Assembly: GCA_039915945.1 (NCBI GenBank)
Contig: JBDSMH010000090.1
Location: forward strand, 1 to 11,084
Length of the DNA stretch: 11,084 nucleotides
From: DATLFA01 sp039915945
Lineage (GTDB): Bacteria > Actinomycetota > Acidimicrobiia > Acidimicrobiales > WLNW01
Direction: 5' to 3'
In this document: piece after piece, positions 1 to 5,562 of the stretch
Numbering within the stretch: the stretch's first letter is position 1
How the letters are laid out: each line of letters begins with the position of its first letter
Notes under the pieces: generated by a model
What the model saw: only the letters and a program-made list of their open reading frames with translations
Database searches by the model: none
What the model was told of the DNA's origin: nothing
Made by a program: the position numbers and the translations under genes

Positions 1-219
1 CTCATCTTGATCCACCGAATCGAGAAAGATCTCGCCGCGCCAGGCGCGGATCATTTCGACGAGTCGCCCGAGACCGTCGCGATGGAATGCGTCGATCCAA
101 TCGAGCAGTTCGGCGACACCGTCGGCAGTGTCCTTGTCGGGATGGTTCACGAGTTGCTCGGCGAGCTCACTGATCCGGGCGAGCACTTCGTGATAGGGGA
201 GCGCGTTGTCGGTGCTCAC
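1..219 (-). CDS. Hydrogenase-operon accessory protein, possibly NifU-like (N-terminal part only)
   Basis: The frame is open for 73 codons from a GTG at 219 to the window edge, so the C-terminus lies outside. The GTG overlaps the TGA of the maturation protease by four bases (GTGA), which indicates translational coupling and a real gene. The visible part is acidic and helical, with a stretch reading LLDWIDAFHRDGLGRLVEMI near residues 39-58. That pattern resembles, from memory, the N-terminal helical region that precedes the NifU domain in small iron-sulfur-scaffold-like proteins of actinobacterial hydrogenase operons. The cysteine motif that would prove a NifU domain is not in the window, so the family call is tentative. 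An iron-sulfur assembly role for the small-subunit clusters is inferred from position only. Confidence 0.5.
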   Translation of the reverse strand, partial: MSTDNALPYHEVLARISELAEQLVNHPDKDTADGVAELLDWIDAFHRDGLGRLVEMIRAWRGEIFLDSVDQDE

Positions 220-710
220 GGCGCCGCCTGCGCACGTTCGCCGTTTACTTCGCGCCGCACGAGGTCCAGCACTACTTCTACTGAAGCCTCCACCGCCGCA
301 GTAAAGCCGAGACCGAAGGAGAGGTCTTCGGGTTCTACCTCGATGACCACCGTGTCCGCGGGAAACCCATTCCAATAGCGAACGATCGCCAGTGTGTGGT
401 CCAAGTCGATTACACCGCCAATGGCCTCGGTCAACCGTTCGTGAACCTCATCGCCGTCGGGCGGCGTGAGATCGAGATCGTAGCGACGCACACTGCCGGG
501 AACGCGGCCGCGTGGAAACGCACCGACCAACACCACCTTGTCGGGACGAAGCTCCTGGAGCCGATGCAAGACCCTATGACCGGCATACGAGAGATCTTCG
601 AGGATCACACCGTCCGGCCACTCGAGGTCTTCGACGCGACGCACGAACTGGGTACCGAAGTCGAGGTCTCGTAACCACGGCAACCCGATTCCGCCGACGA
701 GCGTCACCAC
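216..710 (-). CDS. [NiFe]-hydrogenase maturation endopeptidase (HybD/HycI/HupD family)
   Basis: This 164-residue protein should cut the C-terminal tail off the large subunit encoded just upstream, once nickel is inserted. The family's blocks occur in order: an N-terminal glycine-rich loop (GGIGLPWLRDLDFG, residues 6-19), a strand with acidic residues (ILEDLSYAG, 36-44), the PGSVRR turn (71-76), His105 in the DHTLAIVRYWNGFP segment, and the EVEPEDLSFGLGFTAAV block (124-140). Likely metal ligands are an aspartate of the first loop (D15 or D17), E38 or D39, and H105. In the first loop, the position after D15, usually Asp or Glu in HybD and HycI, is leucine. The GTG at 710 is preceded by AGCAGG about nine bases upstream and lies 15 bases past the large-subunit stop. 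Confidence 0.88.
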   Translation of the reverse strand: MVTLVGGIGLPWLRDLDFGTQFVRRVEDLEWPDGVILEDLSYAGHRVLHRLQELRPDKVVLVGAFPRGRVPGSVRRYDLDLTPPDGDEVHERLTEAIGGVIDLDHTLAIVRYWNGFPADTVVIEVEPEDLSFGLGFTAAVEASVEVVLDLVRREVNGERAQAAP

Positions 711-725
711 GGCGTCACGCCTGCT

Positions 726-2597
726 TTATTCCAAGGTGCAACCGCACGAGTTGACCTCCCGGACTATCACACCGCGGCCGGTATCCATGTGCGTAGTACA
801 CGGCATGCACGGGTCGAAGCTGCGGATGGTGCGCAATACATCGATGCCCTTGACATCCTCGTCCGCCACGCTTTCGAGGATCGGGGTGTCCACGATTGCT
901 TGTTCGTAGGGTCCGGGCTGCCCGAACGGGTCACGAGGCGAGGCGTTTATGGTTGACGGGGTGGTGATCTGGTAGTTGACGATGCGGCCCTTGTCGATGT
1001 GAAGGTGGTGGACCAGCCATCCACGACCTGCCTCCCAGAAGCCTGCCGAAACCCGTTCGTCCTTGGGAACCTTGAACTTCGTCTGGACGCTCGTCTCTCC
1101 AGCGCGCCAATACTCGAACGCCTTCAGGAGATTGTTCATGCCGATGGCGGCAGTGAAGGCCATGGCGTAGGCGCGCCCGCGATTGCGTTCGAGGGCGTTG
1201 AGCGTGCGCGGCACCTTCCAGAAAAGTTCCGTCTCCGGCAGCTCGTGACGCGGCAGCACGATCCGAAGCCCATCACCGGTGGCTTCCAAAAATGGGTTCG
1301 GTTGAGTATTCTTGGCTAGTGCGGTGGTCCACATCCGCCCGTAGGTTCCGCTCTCGACGACTTGGCGATCCCACCGCGGCGCAGTGCTCCAGCTGTACTT
1401 CTCCTTGAAATTCTTGCCTGTCGGCCGGGGCAACGTCGTCTTGTTCCACGGATGATTCGGCGAGATTGGGTTGCCGATCGGATCGGTGGCGAACCTGACG
1501 CCATCCGCTGTCCAATCGTCGTAGTAGGAATGTTCTACGAACTCCTCGAAGCCCATGTTGATATCGGTGAGACGCGTAGTCACGAGCTTGCCGTCGATGA
1601 TGATGCCCGGCTTGGCCCACCGCCGCTCGCCCCACTCGTTGCAGTTGGCGTACGTCGCGTCGTAGGCCTCGGGATCGTCCCATATGCCGGTTTGGGCGAG
1701 GTTGCTGGGTCGAGCGCCGACGAGTTCGTAGTCAGGATTGGCCTCGTAAAAAAACTCGACAAGGTCGTCCCACGTTGCCGCCATCACTTTGCAGTAGTCG
1801 AAGATCTTCGCCAACTGCGTGTAGTACTCGTTGAACGACGATGTCGAAATCGTGGTTGATACGCCGCCGGGCACCAGCGTGGACGGGTGCGGGTACTTGC
1901 CATACATGATCATGCACATGATCCGACCGACTCGGGTGTACTCCAACGACTCGAGGTAGATCTTCCCCGTGAGCGGGTTGAAGGCGTCCATGATGTCTTT
2001 GATCGTGCGGTACCCGTGTACGTCGCCGTGGCTAGCGGTAGTTGCTTCTGCCCGCGTGACCAGCTCCGGGTTCGTCACCGACACGATCGACGTCGAGTAG
2101 TCCGGGCCGGCAAGCAAGCCGAGGTGAAGTGGGTGGTCGTAGAACATCTCACCGACCTCGCCGAGGTTGCGGACGACGACGCCGAGGGGTGGTGGACAAA
2201 TACCAAATGCCTGCTCGATCGCGAGCGACGACACGGTCGCGTGCACCCCACCGCAGACCCCGCACGCTCGCGAACTGATGTCGATTGCATCGCGAGGATC
2301 TCGTCCTTGCAAGATGATCTCGTAGCCGCGGAACAGCATCGCTTGCGAATGTGCCTCGACGGCCTTTCGCTCGGTCAGGTCGAGCACGGTATGCACCGCA
2401 AGCGCGCCTGCGACGCGGGTGACCGGGTCGATGCTCCATTCGCGCAACTTCGGCGGCGCGAGACTGCCACCGGCAGTGGCTTGGCGCACGTACTCACGAG
2501 GTTCGGCGACCGCGACAGCGTACGGATCCATCATGCCCGCGCGCAGTCGCGCGCGGCCGTCTTCGTCGAACTCGATGGGCAGGTTCTTGAAGCACAT
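726..2597 (-). CDS. hhyL: [NiFe]-hydrogenase large (catalytic) subunit, actinobacterial high-affinity type (group 1h-like)
   Basis: This 623-residue subunit holds the Ni-Fe(CN)2CO site that splits H2. The L1 motif is SRACGVCGGVHA (C112 and C115) and the L2 motif is SFDPCMPCTTH (C597, C600, H603), so all four nickel-binding cysteines are present. Another 20 residues follow H603 and should be removed by the adjacent endopeptidase; this tail contains an unusual CGC near the end (C618, C620). Blocks such as PVTRVAGALA (59-68), the HPLHLGLLAGPDYS region, and the WDDPEAYDATYANC region (306-319) match what I recall of group 1h HhyL, and the length fits. The ATG at 2597 has AGGGGG nine bases upstream, and 39 bases separate it from the small-subunit stop. 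The group assignment rests on recall, not on a tree. Confidence 0.95.
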   Translation of the reverse strand: MCFKNLPIEFDEDGRARLRAGMMDPYAVAVAEPREYVRQATAGGSLAPPKLREWSIDPVTRVAGALAVHTVLDLTERKAVEAHSQAMLFRGYEIILQGRDPRDAIDISSRACGVCGGVHATVSSLAIEQAFGICPPPLGVVVRNLGEVGEMFYDHPLHLGLLAGPDYSTSIVSVTNPELVTRAEATTASHGDVHGYRTIKDIMDAFNPLTGKIYLESLEYTRVGRIMCMIMYGKYPHPSTLVPGGVSTTISTSSFNEYYTQLAKIFDYCKVMAATWDDLVEFFYEANPDYELVGARPSNLAQTGIWDDPEAYDATYANCNEWGERRWAKPGIIIDGKLVTTRLTDINMGFEEFVEHSYYDDWTADGVRFATDPIGNPISPNHPWNKTTLPRPTGKNFKEKYSWSTAPRWDRQVVESGTYGRMWTTALAKNTQPNPFLEATGDGLRIVLPRHELPETELFWKVPRTLNALERNRGRAYAMAFTAAIGMNNLLKAFEYWRAGETSVQTKFKVPKDERVSAGFWEAGRGWLVHHLHIDKGRIVNYQITTPSTINASPRDPFGQPGPYEQAIVDTPILESVADEDVKGIDVLRTIRSFDPCMPCTTHMDTGRGVIVREVNSCGCTLE

Positions 2598-2636
2598 CGC
2601 TATCTGCCCCCTGAGCAGTTGTTGGAATCGTGGGCG

Positions 2637-3854
2637 CTAATGGTAGGACTCTTTCGAGTGCTGATATTTCTCGTAGAACCGGTGCACGACCTTCGCCGCG
2701 CCGCGTGGTCCAGTACGGGATCGGGCCCAGCCGCTCGGTGCATCGCGCTCCCATCGGGGAGACATGTTCTTGTCCTGAATGCTGACGGCGCGAAGGCGTC
2801 GGACAAAGCCGCCGAAAACTCGGCTGGTGTTACTCGACAGCAATGATCCGGGAGGTGCCTCGTAGAACGGGGAGAACTTGTCGGGGAAGCCCGGCATGGT
2901 GCAACCGATGCAAATGCCACCCATATTCATACAGCCGCCGTGCCCATCGATCATGCCGCGCTCGGCGATGTTGCATTGCACGACTGGGCCCCAGCACCCG
3001 AGTTCGACGAGGCACTCTTTGTCGCCGTAGTTCTCGGCGAACACTCCCTCCTCGTAGTAGCCGGCGCGTGGACAGTGACGATGCACCGTGTCACCGAAAA
3101 GCCACGCGGGGCGGCCGAGCTCGTCGAACTCCGGAAGCGGGGCGATGCCCTGAAGGAAGAGCAGAACGGCCGCGGCGGTCTCGAGGTAGTTGTCGCCAAT
3201 GGGTGAGCAGCCGGGCACGTTGACGACCGGAACGCCAAACGCCGACCGGTAGTCCTTGCCGAGGTGGTCCATGACCCCCATGGCGTTCGTCGGATTGTTT
3301 TTCGCCGCCGGTATGCCACCCCACGTCGCGCAAGTGCCGATGGCGACGACTGCGGCGGCCCCGGGCGCGAGACGGTCGAGCCACTCCAGGCTCGTGATCT
3401 GTCGTCCGGTCTCGGGGTCCTCGCCCAAGCCCATCCAGTAGCCGTCGCCCGCCAAGGATTCGTCCATGACGGAGCCTTCCCACGTGATCACGTAGGGCGC
3501 ATCGAGCTCGCCCCGTTCGGCCATGAACAAGTTGGCCACCCACTCCGGCCCCGACTCGATCGATAACACCGTATGGATGATGTCGACGCGAGGTAAGCCG
3601 GGTATGACGCCGGCGAGCAAGTGCTCAACGCGAGGGTGCGTTGCGCCCGACACGGCGACGGTGCAGCCGTCACATGACGCGCCCACGAGCCAAATCAGGT
3701 AGATCTTGTCGAGAGGCCCAAGTCGCAAACTGTCGCGCGGCGTCTTCATCGCGGCGCTGCGGACGGCGATCGGTGCGAGCGGATCGATACCGCTCGACAT
3801 CGCAGGGTGGTAGGCCCTTCCGGCTTCCGGTTGCGCGTCGGCGATGTCGGACAT
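2637..3854 (-). CDS. hhyS: [NiFe]-hydrogenase small (electron-transfer) subunit, group 1h-like, with CDGC proximal motif
   Basis: This subunit carries three iron-sulfur clusters that take electrons from the Ni-Fe site. I chose the ATG at 3854 (405 residues) over the one at 3872, because a strong GGAAGGGGG ribosome site at 3862-3870 lies seven bases before it and would fall inside the longer reading. Numbering from 3854, likely proximal ligands are C61 and C64 (CDGC), C175 (GTCATWGG) and C216 (VPGCSP). The distal set is H258, C261, C281 and C287. The medial set is drawn from C294, C308, C315 and C318 (CIGC). No twin-arginine signal or C-terminal membrane helix is present, so the protein should be cytoplasmic. 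Group 1h proteins I recall have CDGD, with Asp as a cluster ligand; here codon 64 is TGC (Cys). A basic C-terminal extension of roughly 35 residues follows the conserved end. Confidence 0.94.
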   Translation of the reverse strand: MSDIADAQPEAGRAYHPAMSSGIDPLAPIAVRSAAMKTPRDSLRLGPLDKIYLIWLVGASCDGCTVAVSGATHPRVEHLLAGVIPGLPRVDIIHTVLSIESGPEWVANLFMAERGELDAPYVITWEGSVMDESLAGDGYWMGLGEDPETGRQITSLEWLDRLAPGAAAVVAIGTCATWGGIPAAKNNPTNAMGVMDHLGKDYRSAFGVPVVNVPGCSPIGDNYLETAAAVLLFLQGIAPLPEFDELGRPAWLFGDTVHRHCPRAGYYEEGVFAENYGDKECLVELGCWGPVVQCNIAERGMIDGHGGCMNMGGICIGCTMPGFPDKFSPFYEAPPGSLLSSNTSRVFGGFVRRLRAVSIQDKNMSPRWERDAPSGWARSRTGPRGAAKVVHRFYEKYQHSKESYH

Positions 3855-3861
3855 CTCGGTG

Positions 3862-3870
3862 CCCCCTTCC
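3862..3870 (-). promoter_or_regulatory. Ribosome-binding site that sets the small-subunit start
   Basis: Read on the minus strand this is GGAAGGGGG, followed by a seven-base spacer and then ATG at 3854. The purine-rich core fits anti-Shine-Dalgarno pairing, while the in-frame ATG at 3872 has only a weak GGGTTCGG before it. This favours the shorter protein. Confidence 0.7.
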
Positions 3871-3888
3871 ATCCGAACCCACGAACCT

Positions 3889-3950
3889 GAGCCCGTGGTA
3901 GCTGTATGCTACATCTACTGACGAAGGTGCACAGACCGCAACACGGGCTC
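3889..3950. promoter_or_regulatory. Outer 9-base perfect inverted repeat in the divergent control region
   Basis: GAGCCCGTG at 3889-3897 is the exact reverse complement of CACGGGCTC at 3942-3950, with 44 bases between them. The arms bracket the inner dyad and most of the intergenic sequence between the hydrogenase genes and the accessory operon. The arms could be paired half-sites for a looping or cooperative regulator, or a weak structure in a leader transcript. No clear -35/-10 pair was found on either strand; TATGCT at 3905-3910 is a weak -10 candidate for the plus-strand operon. Confidence 0.35.
3898..3918. promoter_or_regulatory. Candidate operator: 9-base dyad with 3-base spacer
   Basis: The left arm GTAGCTGTA (3898-3906) and right arm TACATCTAC (3910-3918) are reverse complements at eight of nine positions around the spacer TGC. 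The core is TGTA-N3-TACA, which suits a dimeric winged-helix regulator. It sits in the only intergenic space shared by the divergent small-subunit and membrane-protein genes. The PadR-type protein encoded at 5182-5562 is the natural candidate to bind it, although the better-known PadR box has a wider ATGT/ACAT spacing. The binding partner is inference. Confidence 0.45.
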
Positions 3951-3978
3951 GGTCGGTACTTCGCCTCAGGGGGTTGCC

Positions 3979-4233
3979 GTGAACGGATGGGTCCTCGGAT
4001 GGTTGATCGGCGCTGCGGTCGTTCTCGTTGTGGTGACCCTGCTCCTGCTCATGATCGTCGGCGCCGCGAAGACTGCCGCGAAAGCCGAAGCGATCCTCGC
4101 CGCGCTCGAGGACGCGCGCGACAACACGGCCGGGCTGTGGCAACTCGACGCGACCAATCAGGCTGCCGGACGAATCGTCGACGCAGCAGTCGCAGCGCGT
4201 GAGCACCTGGCGGCAAAGGCAGCCACCCCATGA
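3979..4233 (+). CDS. Small single-pass membrane protein, hydrogenase-locus paralogue 1
   Basis: I do not recognise a named family for this 84-residue protein. Residues 5-28 form one strongly hydrophobic helix (VLGWLIGAAVVLVVVTLLLL), followed by an alanine-rich, charged helix to the C-terminus. It is the first gene of the plus-strand operon; the GTG at 3979 has AGGGGG (3968-3973) five bases upstream. It shares the spaced pattern N-T-x3-W-x-L-x2-T (N49, T50, W54, L56, T59) with the next protein, and both have the same layout, so the two look like paralogues. Its stop overlaps the next start (ATGA). Position opposite the hydrogenase subunits suggests a membrane anchor or scaffold for the soluble enzyme, but this is inference. 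Confidence 0.8.
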   Translation: MNGWVLGWLIGAAVVLVVVTLLLLMIVGAAKTAAKAEAILAALEDARDNTAGLWQLDATNQAAGRIVDAAVAAREHLAAKAATP

Positions 4234-4502
4234 GCGCGAACAGCTATTGGTGGATCACCCTCGGGTTGGGTTTGGTCGTGCTACTCGTTGCCACGTTGCT
4301 GCTGCACCTCTTTCTGAAGCAGGTTCACCGGATCGAAGCGGGGGCCGATCAAATCTGGGCCGTGGGTAAACAAGTGGCTCGTAACACCGCGACGACGTGG
4401 ATGCTCGGCGAGACATCGCGGCGGCTCGACGCCTTGACCGAGGAAGCGTTACGCCACGACGCATTCCTGCGCGGTGACGACAACGGGGCTGGGGTGAGAT
4501 GA
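4230..4502 (+). CDS. Small single-pass membrane protein, hydrogenase-locus paralogue 2
   Basis: This 90-residue protein has one membrane helix (about residues 7-29) and then a charged, probably helical cytoplasmic tail. It repeats the layout and spaced residues of the preceding protein: N52, T53, W57, L59 and T62 match that protein's N49, T50, W54, L56 and T59, and the following segments (ETSRRLDALTEEALRHDAFL here) also align by eye. The ATG lies in a four-base ATGA overlap with the gene before it, so the two are probably made in similar amounts and may form a heteromer. No catalytic or cofactor motif is visible. The family is unknown to me; a membrane partner of the hydrogenase is the most economical reading. 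Confidence 0.8.
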   Translation: MSANSYWWITLGLGLVVLLVATLLLHLFLKQVHRIEAGADQIWAVGKQVARNTATTWMLGETSRRLDALTEEALRHDAFLRGDDNGAGVR

Positions 4503-4503
4503 C

Positions 4504-4806
4504 ATGCGGCCACTACTCATCGTCCTGACGGCTCTCGAGATTGTGCTCTTTGTTGTCGTCTTGGCGATCTACCTCAATCGCATCGCGGCGTCACTGCAAC
4601 GCATTTCTGCGGCGCTCGCGAAGGTGACGTTCGGCGTGCGCGCGATCGAGAGCCAAACCGCACCCATCGGCCCCGGTGTCGTGAAGGTCAATGGTCAGCT
4701 CGCCGTCATCGCCGGTGCGCTCGATGGCGTCGCCACGCTCGCGGAGCAGGCCGGCCAAGCGGCCACCACGCAGAGCACAGCGGGTGGTGACGGCTATGAG
4801 CGATGA
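4504..4806 (+). CDS. Small single-pass membrane protein, third in the hydrogenase-linked set
   Basis: This 100-residue protein begins with one hydrophobic helix (residues 3-24, LLIVLTALEIVLFVVVLAIY), then the segment NRIAASLQRISAALAKVTFG, which could form an amphipathic coiled coil, a PIGPG break near residues 54-58, a second helix, and a polar tail. It has the same general plan as the two preceding proteins, but I see no clear sequence match to their N-T-x3-W motif, so common origin is not shown. It starts one base after the previous stop, with GGGGTGAG upstream, and its 3' end overlaps the next gene by 11 bases. The helical tail resembles linker segments of membrane receptors, but no signalling domain follows. 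Function unknown. Confidence 0.78.
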   Translation: MRPLLIVLTALEIVLFVVVLAIYLNRIAASLQRISAALAKVTFGVRAIESQTAPIGPGVVKVNGQLAVIAGALDGVATLAEQAGQAATTQSTAGGDGYER

Positions 4807-5182
4807 GCTCCATCCGCCAAAGTCGGGAGCCCTACGGGCCCTGTATTGGCGCAGCGAGATCCTGCAGGTGATGTACTGGCTTCGTGGCGAGGGTTTCGGC
4901 GACTTCGTCGATGCCCCTCTCCTGGAACGATTTCTCGGCGTGAACGCCGAGATCGGGCTCACCTACCTCGACCGGTTGGTCGACGAGGGCTACCTTCAAC
5001 GCGACGGTGAGTGGTTCGTCCTGTCAGAGTCAGGGCTCGAGCAAGGTGCAGTGGAGTTCGCGACATCGTTCAGCGACCTCACCCGACCGGCGCACGGCGA
5101 GTGCAGCGACGACTGTTGGTGTCACGCGTCGGTCGAGGAGGCCGAAGCGTGCGCCGCCGAACGAACGGGACATCACCACTGA
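4796..5182 (+). CDS. Winged-helix protein with Cys/His-rich C-terminal tail (putative metal- or redox-sensing regulator)
   Basis: This 128-residue protein starts at the ATG at 4796, inside the end of the preceding gene. Residues 10-85 look like a winged helix: helices around LRALYWRSEILQVMYWL, a LLERFLGVNAEIGLTYLDRL recognition-like segment, and a wing (GYLQRDGEWFVLSESG). The C-terminal part has a striking cluster of metal-ligand residues: H100, C103, C107, C109, H110 and C119, then HHH at 126-128. The core reads GECSDDCWCHAS. This could bind a metal (nickel, zinc or iron) or an iron-sulfur cluster and let the protein sense metal or redox state. Its TGA overlaps the ATG of the PadR gene by one base. 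I recall similar actinobacterial proteins but no characterised member. Confidence 0.75.
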   Translation: MSDELHPPKSGALRALYWRSEILQVMYWLRGEGFGDFVDAPLLERFLGVNAEIGLTYLDRLVDEGYLQRDGEWFVLSESGLEQGAVEFATSFSDLTRPAHGECSDDCWCHASVEEAEACAAERTGHHH

Positions 5183-5562
5183 TGGAGACGCCTGCGGAAC
5201 AGTACGGTTCATTCGCCAGCCTGCCGCGCAGCTACCTGCGACCGTGTCTGTTGTTGCTGCTCGCCGAAGATTCGTCGCATGGCTACGAATTGCTCGAGCA
5301 GCTTCGCGAGCTCGGTCTGCGTATTGCCGAGCCGGGTGGGATGTACCGAGCGCTGCGGTCCATGGATGAGGACGGACTCGTCCGGTCATGGTGGGAGCCC
5401 TCACAATCGGGACCAGCGCGTCGGCTCTACGTCATCACAGACGAAGGGCGCGCATCGTTGAAAGCTTGGATCGGGGAGATCATCGATACTCGGCGCCGTC
5501 TAGATGAACTGGTCCAACGTCACGAGGGAATCTCGCGACCCAACCGCCGTCCACGCCCGTGA
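5182..5562 (+). CDS. PadR-family transcriptional regulator
   Basis: This 126-residue protein has the PadR winged-helix signature: LPRSYLRPCLLLLLAED (first helix, about 14-30), SHGYELLEQLRELGL (32-46), PGGMYRALRSMDEDGLVRSW (51-70), and the wing RRLYVITDEGR (80-90). A shorter C-terminal helix (92-114) should serve in dimerisation, as in the short PadR subfamily. PadR proteins are usually repressors released by a ligand or a metabolic signal. The gene is embedded in the hydrogenase accessory operon (TGATG start overlap before it, GTGA overlap after it), so local control of the divergent promoters is likely. The dyad at 3898-3918 is the best candidate site seen. The basic tail (NRRPRP) has no known role. 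Confidence 0.88.
   Translation: METPAEQYGSFASLPRSYLRPCLLLLLAEDSSHGYELLEQLRELGLRIAEPGGMYRALRSMDEDGLVRSWWEPSQSGPARRLYVITDEGRASLKAWIGEIIDTRRRLDELVQRHEGISRPNRRPRP

Noticed and set aside
7..674. Plus-strand open frames over the left end
   Set aside because: They are antisense to the maturation endopeptidase and the truncated accessory gene, both supported by motifs or by a GTGA overlap.
1887..2846. A 319-codon open frame on the plus strand
   Set aside because: It runs antisense across the 5' part of the large subunit and the end of the small subunit, both with clear family motifs. Its translation is Arg/His-rich with no recognisable domain, as expected for a GC-rich shadow frame.
3855..3872. Upstream ATG at 3872 as the small-subunit start
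   Set aside because: The strong ribosome site GGAAGGGGG would lie inside the coding sequence, and only a weak site precedes this ATG.
4691..4795. In-frame extension upstream of the winged-helix gene
   Set aside because: It lies inside the third membrane-protein gene, is Arg/Ser-rich and lacks family character; the ATG at 4796 gives MSDELHPPK, which leads directly into the winged-helix domain.
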